Under the pieces are notes generated by a model, which was not told where the DNA came from, searched no databases, and saw only the letters and a program-made list of their open reading frames with translations. Below, one piece after another: positions 6,655 through 11,668 of a stretch of 11,668 nucleotides of DNA (position 1 is its first letter; every line of letters begins with the position of its first letter). Made by a program: the position numbers and the translations under genes. The DNA comes from an uncultured Moraxella sp. (lineage in GTDB: Bacteria > Pseudomonadota > Gammaproteobacteria > Pseudomonadales > Moraxellaceae): contig CALAPG010000074.1 in assembly GCA_937889485.1 (NCBI GenBank), positions 1 to 11,668 of the forward strand, given 5' to 3'.

Positions 6655-7389
6655 TTAGTGAGTAGGCTTATACACTGCCATCATGTAGTTGACGTCCACA
6701 TTTTGGGCAAGCCAGTAATGACGGGTGATGGGATTGTAGTGTAAACCAATTAAATCTTGACGGCGACAGCCTGCCCGCTCGGCAAAACGATCAAGCTCGG
6801 CAGGGGTAATAAATTTTTCGTAATCATGGGTGCCGCGCGGCAATAGTCTTAGCACATATTCGGCGCCAATCACGGCAAACAGGTAAGATTTCGGGTTACG
6901 GTTGATGGTAGACAATACTAGTACCCCATTGGGCTTTAGTAGCTTAAAGCAGGCATCAATGATTGATTGGGGATCGGGTACGTGCTCAAGCATCTCCATG
7001 CAAGTTACCACGTCAAATTTGCCTGCATGCTCGGCGGCAAATTCCTCTACAGCGACACAAGAAAATTGCAAGCGATAAGCGGTTTGGTCTGCGTGTAGCT
7101 GGGCAGCTTTGACATTTGCTTCCCCCAAATCAATGCCAGTAACGCTGGCACCACGCTCTGCCATACTGACAGATAAAATACCACCGCCGCAGCCCACATC
7201 TAGGACAGTTTTGCCCGTCAGTCCTGTGCCTTGGCGCTGAAGGGTTTGCTGTTCAATCCAGTTGAGACGCAATGGGTTGATTTGGTGTAAGGTGGCAAAT
7301 GCCCCTGTTTTGTCCCACCACTGGTTGGCAAGGTCATTAAATTTTTGTATTTCTTGAGGATCAACATTTTGGTGGTTGGTTTTGGTCAT
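6655..7389 (-). CDS. ubiG: Ubiquinone biosynthesis O-methyltransferase UbiG
   Basis: An SAM-dependent enzyme that carries out both O-methylations in ubiquinone synthesis, working at the inner face of the cytoplasmic membrane. It has 244 aa, a normal length. The N-terminus (VDPQEIQKFNDLANQWWDKTG) is the characteristic UbiG opening. SAM motif I is VLDVGCGGG (62-70), the acidic ribose-binding residue is in TGIDLGE (84-90), and MEMLEHVPDP (131-140) and STINRN (160-165) follow. The segment FAVIGAEYVLRLLPRGTHDYEKFITP (171-196) is the UbiG-specific membrane-contact region. It is first in the run ubiG-mupP-yciK and divergent from dsbA. A TG-extended -10 lies about 50 nt upstream of the ATG. No defects are seen. 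Confidence 0.95.
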   Translation of the reverse strand: MTKTNHQNVDPQEIQKFNDLANQWWDKTGAFATLHQINPLRLNWIEQQTLQRQGTGLTGKTVLDVGCGGGILSVSMAERGASVTGIDLGEANVKAAQLHADQTAYRLQFSCVAVEEFAAEHAGKFDVVTCMEMLEHVPDPQSIIDACFKLLKPNGVLVLSTINRNPKSYLFAVIGAEYVLRLLPRGTHDYEKFITPAELDRFAERAGCRRQDLIGLHYNPITRHYWLAQNVDVNYMMAVYKPTH

Positions 7390-7438
7390 GTTATTATTCC
7401 AGTGGCTAATCTAAATAAGGTGGTGCAAAACATACGTT

Positions 7439-7447
7439 ATTCTAGCA
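7439..7447 (-). promoter_or_regulatory. Candidate extended -10 promoter for ubiG-mupP-yciK
   Basis: The minus strand reads TGCTAGAAT, a TGn-extended -10 with 5/6 match to TATAAT, placed to give a leader of about 45 nt before the ubiG ATG. No good -35 lies 17 nt upstream, which extended -10 promoters can tolerate. Confidence 0.33.
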
Positions 7448-7636
7448 GTTTTTATAGGGGTAGCTGTAGCCTTTCTGTGGCGAACTAACAAAAGTTTTTT
7501 GGCAAATGGTTGATCAATTTTGTTGTCATTGATAATTGAATATTAAGCAAATGATTGGTTTGTTTAAATTTTTTAACCAGTATATTGCGTTTCTTTTTCG
7601 CCCGTGTAGATTTTTTTAGCCACACGCCCAATACCC

Positions 7637-7669
7637 TTAGGCAAGCTAAGCATTTAGTGCTAGTATATT
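7637..7669 (+). promoter_or_regulatory. Candidate promoter for dsbA
   Basis: TGCTAGTAT (7658-7666) overlaps TATATT (7664-7669), giving an extended -10-like element. A weak TTAGGC (7637-7642) lies 18 nt before TAGTAT. The implied leader is about 100 nt. This is a weak call. Confidence 0.25.
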
Positions 7670-7772
7670 GTCAACGAATTTTTCGCATCTTTTTTTTAGC
7701 CATTTTACCTATTTGTTATTAATCAGCCCCTATGGCTTGGTCTTGGGGTACGCGTTATTGGATGAGACAACC

Positions 7773-8396
7773 ATGAAAAAACTCGCATTGACTGCAATCG
7801 CTGCCGCTATTGGCTTGACTAGTTTATCAGCGCAAGCCGCCGATTTTGTGGCGGGCAAAGATTATACCGTTTTGGCAAATCCTGAAAAAATCGAAGGCAA
7901 TAAAATCATTGTACGTGAGTTTTTTTGGTACGGTTGCCCGCATTGCTATAAGCTAGAACCTTATATGATGCAGTGGGCAAAAAAATTGCCGTCCGATGTG
8001 GTGTTTTTGCAGACCCCCGCCGCGATGAACCCCGTGTGGGAGCAAAATGCCCGTGGGTTTTATGCCGCACAGTTGCTAGGTTATCAAGGCAAAACCCACC
8101 AAGCCATGTTTGAGGCGATTCAAAAAGACCGTCAAAAACTCTTTGACCAAGCGTCTATTGGGCAGTGGTATGCATCAAAAGGGGTGGATATCAATAAATT
8201 TAATAACTTGTATAACTCGTTTGCCGTCAACACCCGCATTGCACGCTCAAAAGACGCCGCGCAGCGCTTCCAACTGTCTGGGGTGCCTGTGGTAGTGGTG
8301 GATGGCAAATACGTGGTATCAGGTGAAGATGGCAGCGTGGTGCAAGTGGTAGATTATTTGGTCAAAAAAGCCCGTACCGAACGCAACGGCAAATAA
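7773..8396 (+). CDS. dsbA: Periplasmic thiol:disulfide interchange protein DsbA
   Basis: The periplasmic oxidase that introduces disulfides into exported proteins and is reoxidised by DsbB. The start was placed at ATG 7773, giving 207 aa: this opens a standard signal peptide (MKK, then a hydrophobic core) with a likely cleavage after AQA at residue 22. The longer open frame from 7668 would put unrelated hydrophobic residues before it. The thioredoxin active site is FFWYGCPHCYKLEP with CPHC at 55-58, the classical DsbA dipeptide Pro-His. The cis-proline loop is SGVPVVVV with Pro172. The mature length of about 185 residues is normal for DsbA. GATGAG lies 6 nt before the ATG as a modest ribosome-binding site. 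Transcription ends at the strong hairpin at 8407-8443. Confidence 0.94.
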   Translation: MKKLALTAIAAAIGLTSLSAQAADFVAGKDYTVLANPEKIEGNKIIVREFFWYGCPHCYKLEPYMMQWAKKLPSDVVFLQTPAAMNPVWEQNARGFYAAQLLGYQGKTHQAMFEAIQKDRQKLFDQASIGQWYASKGVDINKFNNLYNSFAVNTRIARSKDAAQRFQLSGVPVVVVDGKYVVSGEDGSVVQVVDYLVKKARTERNGK

Positions 8397-8406
8397 AAAT
8401 CCCATG

Positions 8407-8443
8407 AAAAAGCCGATGATTATGATTATCATCGGCTTTTTTT
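8407..8443. terminator. Bidirectional intrinsic terminator between dsbA and the mutase gene
   Basis: GCCGATGAT (8412-8420) and ATCATCGGC (8428-8436) form a perfect 9-bp stem with a 7-nt loop. It is flanked by five A on the left and seven T on the right, so the stem can extend to 14 bp and a U-tract follows in either direction. It lies 10 nt after the dsbA stop and about 40 nt beyond the stop of the opposing mutase gene, so it can serve both. Confidence 0.93.
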
Positions 8444-8484
8444 GTGAACAGTGTAGTATCATTAGCCATGATATGATCTTGGTA

Positions 8485-9915
8485 TTAATGGTCGGCAGGC
8501 TGACCGCCTTGGGCAATAATCCAGTCTTGCAAGGCTTGGCTTTTGGCGGCAAGTAACGTGTGATCGCCTTTGGCTTCCACATTTAGGCGAATTAGGGGTT
8601 CTGTGTTGGAGGCGCGCACGTTAAAGCGCCAGTTGGGAAAATTGACCGATAGCCCATCAAGCGTATCTAACTGGGCTTGGGCATCATCAAACTGGCAATA
8701 ACTGGTTTCAAGCTTGGTAAGTACCTGAGGCGCCGTTAGCTTGGTTAGCTTAAAATTAATCTCCCCTGAGATTGGAAAGCCCTCAATCATTTCATCCACC
8801 AATTGGGATAGCGATTTGCCAGTTTTTGCCAATAGCTCAATCACTAACAGCCAAGGAATCATGCCACTGTCGCAATAGTTAAAATCACGAAAATAGTGGT
8901 GTGCCGACATCTCGCCACCATAGACAGCATTGTGCTCACGCATGATTTGTTTGATAAAAGAATGCCCCGATTTGCTGATGACGGCGTGACCATTTGCAGC
9001 GGCAATCACGCTTTCGGTATTTAGAATATTGCGCGGGTCATACACGATATTGGCGCCCTGCTCTTTTTCCAAAAACGCTTTGGCAAGCACGCCCACCAAA
9101 TAGGTGCCTTCAATAAAACGACCTTGTTCGTCAAAGAAAAAACAGCGGTCAAAATCGCCATCAAACGCAATCGCCAAATCCGCTTTTTCTGCCAATAATT
9201 TTTCGGCGGTAACGGTGCGGTTGGCAATAATCATGGGATTGGGGATGCCGTTGGGGAAGCTGCCATCGGGTGCATGATTAAGCTTGATAAATTCAATGGG
9301 CGCATTGACTTGCTGCAGCCGCGCTTCTAGCAAGTCCACCACGGGGGCGGCACTACCATTGCCGCAGTTGACTACCACTTTAAGCGCGGTGAGGGCACTG
9401 GCATCAATATAGCTCATCAGATGGTCAATATAGGCGGTTTTGTCGGTTTTTAGGCAATATTCGCCTTGACTGGCAGGGGTGCTAAACTCGCCTTTTTCGG
9501 CAATTTTTTGAATGTCGGCAAGTCCTGTGTCTGCGCTGATGGGTTTGGAGTTTTCGCGTACCAGTTTTAGACCATTATAGTTAATGGGATTGTGGCTTGC
9601 GGTAACTTCAATGCCGCCAATTGCCTCATAATGACTGGTGGCAAAATACACCTCCTCGGTGCCTGTCATGCCCAAGTCAATGACGTCACTGCCTGCATCC
9701 AAAATGCCTTGAATGGTGGCTTTTTTGAGCGCTTCACTACTGGGGCGAATATCACAGCCAATCACAATGGCTTTTTTTTGCGCTTGTGGGTTTAAAAACT
9801 GGGCAAAGCCGCGACCAATGCGGTAAGCAATGGCTTCATCCAAATTAACCCCAAGCTCCCCACGGATATCGTAGGCTTTAAAGGAGGTAATCGGCATAGC
9901 AGAAAAAGATGACAT
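8485..9915 (-). CDS. algC: Phosphomannomutase/phosphoglucomutase (AlgC/ManB type)
   Basis: An alpha-D-phosphohexomutase interconverting mannose-6-P/mannose-1-P and probably glucose-6-P/glucose-1-P, supplying precursors for LPS/LOS and exopolysaccharide. With the start at 9915 it has 476 aa. It shows FKAYDIRGELG near the N-terminus, the phosphoserine loop TASHNP (105-110, Ser107; Ser108 in Pseudomonas AlgC), the metal loop DGDFDR (252-257), the sugar-binding loop GEMSAHHYF (334-342) and the phosphate-binding RASNTEPLIR (434-443). All key residues are present. Start choice: the open frame extends to a TTG at 9954, but tandem ATGs at 9918 and 9915 follow GAG-containing sequence, and a third ATG at 9897 (MPITSFKAYDIRG) lacks an RBS. 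It lies 94 nt downstream of ugd, its likely partner: the mutase makes Glc-1-P, which a GalU (not in the window) turns into UDP-glucose for Ugd. The name algC is by similarity; manB/cpsG are equally valid. Confidence 0.9.
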   Translation of the reverse strand: MSSFSAMPITSFKAYDIRGELGVNLDEAIAYRIGRGFAQFLNPQAQKKAIVIGCDIRPSSEALKKATIQGILDAGSDVIDLGMTGTEEVYFATSHYEAIGGIEVTASHNPINYNGLKLVRENSKPISADTGLADIQKIAEKGEFSTPASQGEYCLKTDKTAYIDHLMSYIDASALTALKVVVNCGNGSAAPVVDLLEARLQQVNAPIEFIKLNHAPDGSFPNGIPNPMIIANRTVTAEKLLAEKADLAIAFDGDFDRCFFFDEQGRFIEGTYLVGVLAKAFLEKEQGANIVYDPRNILNTESVIAAANGHAVISKSGHSFIKQIMREHNAVYGGEMSAHHYFRDFNYCDSGMIPWLLVIELLAKTGKSLSQLVDEMIEGFPISGEINFKLTKLTAPQVLTKLETSYCQFDDAQAQLDTLDGLSVNFPNWRFNVRASNTEPLIRLNVEAKGDHTLLAAKSQALQDWIIAQGGQPADH

Positions 9916-10001
9916 CATGATTCTCAATACTCTCAATGTGGTGGAATTACTCAAAGTTTAACAATATCTGCGCTCAAAATCTAATGACCAATCGTTACAC
10001 C

Positions 10002-10020
10002 GTGATAGGCTAGCTATCAC
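10002..10020. repeat. 7-bp hairpin over the ugd stop codon
   Basis: GTGATAG and CTATCAC pair around a 5-nt loop that contains the ugd TAG (10012-10010). No T-run follows on the minus strand, so this is not a strong terminator. It may protect mRNA ends or weaken read-through from ugd into the mutase gene. Confidence 0.45.
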
Positions 10021-11209
10021 CAAATATATCACGGCAATAAACTTTGGTGCTTACTGCGTCTAAATCACTGTGCCAGCGGTTTGCCAGGATCATATCACAA
10101 CCTTGCAAAAACGTGCTCAATTCCTTAATCACAGCGCAGTCGCGATAGCTAGCTTCGCTAAGACTGGGTTCAAAAATCTGTACATCAATGCCATGTTGCT
10201 TAACAATCTCAATGATATCCAAGATAGCTGATTCCCGAAAATTATCGGCATCTTTTTTCATACTGAGTCGATAAATACCCACCAAATTGGGGTTTTTGGC
10301 AATGATTTGGCGGGCGATAAAGCGTTTGCGGGTGTTGTTAGCATCCACCACGGCATGGATGATATTGGCAGGAATACCTTGATAGTTGGCTCTAAGCTGC
10401 TGGGTATCTTTTGGCAAACAATAACCGCCATAACCAAAAGAGGGGTTGTTGTAATGCTGCCCAATACGTGGGTCTAGGCTCACCCCTGTAATAATTGCCT
10501 CGCTATCTAGTCCAACGCTTTGTGCAAAGCTATCTAACTCATTAAAAAACGCAATGCGCATGGCAAGGTAGCTGTTGGCAAACAGTTTTACCGCTTCTGC
10601 CTCGCGGCTTGGCATGATTTGGCTTGGGGTGTGCTCTTGCGCGCTGGCAGCCTGAAACTTCGCTATGATTGCCTCACAAAAGTCGTGCAGTGCAGGCACG
10701 TCACAGCCCACAATGATGCGTGATGGGTATAAGTTGTCATGGAGTGCCTTACCTTCTCGCAAAAATTCGGGCATAAACAATAGGCGCTCATCAAATGTTG
10801 CCTGCATCTCACGGGTAAACCCGATGGGTACGGTGGATTTGATGACAATAGGTACACTTGGGTGCTGGGCTCGCACCGCCGCAATGCTGCTTTCAACCGA
10901 GGTGGTATCAAATTTACCGGTTGCTACCTCATAATTGGTGGGGGTCGCAATGATAACCAGATCCGCTGCCAAAAAACTGGCGTCACTTAATAACTGCGCG
11001 GTGAGGTTTAAAGGCTCAGTTGCCAAAAATTTGGTAATCAGTTCATCTTGAATGGGCGATTGTTGTTGGTTTAATTGATTAATTTTTGCTTGGCAAATGT
11101 CTATTAACGTGACATGGCTGGCTAATATGGGCTGCGCCAGTAACACTGCATTGGACAAACCCACGTAGCCTGCCCCAATAATGGCGATATTTTGAATATT
11201 CATAGTCAT
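10010..11209 (-). CDS. ugd: UDP-glucose 6-dehydrogenase
   Basis: A cytoplasmic NAD-dependent enzyme oxidising UDP-glucose twice to UDP-glucuronate, a precursor of capsule, LPS sugars and, in some bacteria, aminoarabinose. Its 399 aa match the short E. coli-type Ugd (388 aa). The N-terminal Rossmann domain has IIGAGYVG (10-17), STVPIG (125-130) and PEFLREG (147-153). The central domain has EAVKLFANSYLAMRIAFFNELD (Lys208, Asn212). The catalytic cysteine is Cys264 in GYGGYCLPKDTQQL. The C-terminal domain (GIYRLSMKKDADNFRESA, then ANRWHSDL and YCRDIF) resembles E. coli Ugd closely, and no key residue is missing. Two ATGs, 11209 and 11203, follow AAGGTGGG; the second is better spaced and would give 397 aa. 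The sequence favours Ugd over UDP-ManNAc dehydrogenase (WecC) on the cysteine-loop and C-terminal match. It is upstream of the phosphohexomutase on the same strand. Confidence 0.94.
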   Translation of the reverse strand: MTMNIQNIAIIGAGYVGLSNAVLLAQPILASHVTLIDICQAKINQLNQQQSPIQDELITKFLATEPLNLTAQLLSDASFLAADLVIIATPTNYEVATGKFDTTSVESSIAAVRAQHPSVPIVIKSTVPIGFTREMQATFDERLLFMPEFLREGKALHDNLYPSRIIVGCDVPALHDFCEAIIAKFQAASAQEHTPSQIMPSREAEAVKLFANSYLAMRIAFFNELDSFAQSVGLDSEAIITGVSLDPRIGQHYNNPSFGYGGYCLPKDTQQLRANYQGIPANIIHAVVDANNTRKRFIARQIIAKNPNLVGIYRLSMKKDADNFRESAILDIIEIVKQHGIDVQIFEPSLSEASYRDCAVIKELSTFLQGCDMILANRWHSDLDAVSTKVYCRDIFGDS

Positions 11210-11257
11210 CCCACCTTGTTGTTGATGGGTGACTATGCTACGGGGTTAATATAACAA

Positions 11258-11275
11258 AACGGTTACACACCCGTT
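11258..11275 (-). terminator. Weak hairpin with T-rich tail after the small exported-protein gene
   Basis: On the minus strand AACGG and CCGTT form a 5-bp stem with an 8-nt loop beginning at the stop codon of the gene at 11274-11597, followed by TTGTTATATT. This is a poor intrinsic terminator at best. The TATATT in the tail could also serve as a -10 for ugd. Confidence 0.25.
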
Positions 11276-11597
11276 AAAGGCAGCGTAATTTGCCCGCTGT
11301 TGTCATTGTGCGGATAACTTGCCCACGGTTTTTCTTGAGCGTACTTTCAATATCGTCTGTGCTGAGGCTGCTGCCTGATTGCATGGCACCGATTTGTGTT
11401 ATGTTAATCATGTAATTTCTGGCATAGCTATATTCAGCGATGCTAATTGGCTGAAAACCTCGTTCTGAGTCTGCATACGCGGTTTTGCCTTTGGCGCTGC
11501 ATTGCTTGGCGTACTGATACACTGCATCTGCAATATAGACCTCACTAGGTATTGCTGCGTTGCCAAGCAGCGGCATGGTCAGCAAGATTAAGGGCAT
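11274..11597 (-). CDS. Small probably exported protein of unknown function, 5' end apparently replaced by an IS element
   Basis: A 107-aa reading frame I do not recognise. It begins MPLILLTMPLLGNAAIPSEV: a hydrophobic core followed by a small-residue cleavage site (LGNAA), which is the second half of a signal peptide without the usual Lys/Arg start. The mature part of about 92 residues is polar, with two cysteines (C33, C106), and has no motif I can name. The ATG (11597-11595) falls exactly on the predicted end of an IS200/IS605-family element. Its A is the last base of the element's TCAA end, and the element supplies GGAGG (11608-11604) 6 nt upstream. The natural N-terminus is therefore probably lost with the other side of the insertion, and the present start is fortuitous. 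It could still be translated but poorly exported. ugd follows 64 nt downstream on the same strand. Confidence 0.55.
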   Translation of the reverse strand: MPLILLTMPLLGNAAIPSEVYIADAVYQYAKQCSAKGKTAYADSERGFQPISIAEYSYARNYMINITQIGAMQSGSSLSTDDIESTLKKNRGQVIRTMTTAGKLRCL

Positions 11598-11605
11598 TGA
11601 CTTCC

Positions 11606-11627
11606 TCCCCTCCCTAAAGTGAGGGGA
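11606..11627 (-). repeat. Subterminal hairpin of the IS200/IS605 right end
   Basis: On the minus strand TCCCCTC and GAGGGGA pair perfectly (7 bp) around an 8-nt loop that contains the tnpB stop codon TAG (11616-11614). It lies 5 nt before the TCAA end, which fits a right-end structure bound by the transposase and the 3' part of a TnpB omega-RNA scaffold. Confidence 0.75.
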
Positions 11628-11668
11628 TTCCTTCTACAAGACGGTCAAGCCCGACCGCAAGAATGTTC
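11614..11668 (-). CDS. tnpB: TnpB (IS200/IS605 RNA-guided nuclease), last 17 codons
   Basis: The minus-strand frame from the window edge reads NILAVGLDRLVEGIPSL and stops at TAG (11616-11614). NILAVGxxxL...G is a common C-terminal ending of IS605 OrfB/TnpB proteins, after the RuvC and zinc-finger parts, which lie outside the window. TnpB is an RNA-guided DNA endonuclease ancestral to Cas12 that helps the element persist at donor sites. Whether the gene is intact cannot be seen here. The hairpin just downstream supports the call. Confidence 0.72.
   Translation of the reverse strand, partial: NILAVGLDRLVEGIPSL

Larger units (their letters stand above)
7390..7772. other. AT-rich divergent intergenic region between ubiG and dsbA
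   Basis: 383 bp without a convincing gene. It is rich in T and A tracts and holds candidate promoters for both flanking genes. The only open frame of note runs in phase into dsbA from a TTG at 7668 and encodes a hydrophobic stretch; it is better read as untranslated leader, because a proper signal peptide begins at 7773. No RNA gene or mobile element was recognised. Confidence 0.6.
11577..11668 (-). ncRNA. Predicted 3' part of a TnpB omega-RNA (reRNA) with its guide
   Basis: In IS200/IS605 elements the omega-RNA overlaps the 3' end of tnpB, runs through the right-end hairpin and continues into flanking DNA, which serves as the guide. Here the scaffold end would be 11668-11597 and the guide would begin at 11596 (TGCCCTTAATCTTGCTGACC on the minus strand), inside the adjacent gene. 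This follows from family knowledge and the boundary call; no RNA evidence is available. Confidence 0.35.
11597..11668 (-). mobile_element. Right end of an IS200/IS605-family insertion sequence (continues beyond window)
   Basis: The last 72 bases carry the end of a tnpB gene, then a subterminal hairpin, then TCAA. IS200/IS605 elements have no inverted-repeat ends; they end in subterminal hairpins recognised by TnpA(Y1), and the right cleavage site of IS608 is TCAA. Here TCAA occupies 11600-11597 on the minus strand, so the boundary is placed between 11597 and 11596. The left end, and any tnpA, lie outside the window. Confidence 0.75.

Noticed and set aside
7668..7772. 35-residue in-frame extension upstream of dsbA with a hydrophobic stretch, from a TTG codon
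   Set aside because: It has no good ribosome-binding site and would bury a textbook signal peptide that starts at 7773 (MKKLALTAIAAA, cleavage after AQA).
9916..9954. TTG-initiated N-terminal extension of the phosphohexomutase
   Set aside because: Family members begin shortly before FKAYDIRG; tandem ATGs at 9918/9915 fit the family length and place the active serine at 107-108.
1..11668. CRISPR array, tRNA/rRNA, toxin-antitoxin pair, prophage or defence island
   Set aside because: No spaced repeats, cloverleaf-like sequences, paired small genes or phage/defence domains were seen by reading both strands. The only mobile DNA is the IS end at the right edge.

Overview
The window looks like chromosomal DNA from a gammaproteobacterium of the Moraxellaceae (Moraxella/Psychrobacter/Acinetobacter group). 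This rests on the moderate GC content, on protein sequences close to Pseudomonas/Acinetobacter families, and on the gene order: gacS beside cysM, and dsbA divergent from ubiG-mupP-yciK. The genus is inferred, not proven. Most of the window is ordinary core chromosome. No CRISPR array, prophage, tRNA or rRNA was seen.

Layout from left to right. (1) Positions 1-66 hold the first 22 codons of cysM (minus strand, running off the left edge), divergent from a GacS/BarA-type hybrid sensor kinase (325-3537, plus). (2) An enoyl-CoA hydratase-family protein follows (3724-4644, plus). It converges on a minus-strand block: a YbiI-type DksA/TraR zinc-finger protein (4677-4943), a YciK-type short-chain dehydrogenase (5055-5819), a MupP-type HAD phosphatase (5910-6635) and the ubiquinone methyltransferase UbiG (6655-7389). 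(3) A 383-bp AT-rich intergenic region separates ubiG from dsbA (7773-8396, plus). dsbA converges, across a strong bidirectional terminator, on a minus-strand sugar-nucleotide pair: phosphomannomutase/phosphoglucomutase (8485-9915) and UDP-glucose 6-dehydrogenase (10010-11209). (4) A small probably exported protein of unknown function (11274-11597, minus) abuts the end of an IS200/IS605-family element carrying the last 17 codons of tnpB (11614-11668, minus).

How the genes work together. GacS would feed a GacA-type regulator through a His-Asp-His-Asp relay. UbiG serves quinone synthesis; MupP serves recycling of cell-wall MurNAc. The mutase makes glucose-1-P or mannose-1-P, and Ugd oxidises UDP-glucose to UDP-glucuronate, so both probably feed surface polysaccharide. 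DsbA oxidises exported proteins.

The most notable spot is the right edge. The IS605-type element ends in TCAA, and the A of that TCAA appears to be the first base of the ATG of the adjacent truncated gene. The element's terminal sequence also supplies a GGAGG ribosome-binding site. The same junction would define the guide of a TnpB omega-RNA. I found no convincing new multi-gene system.
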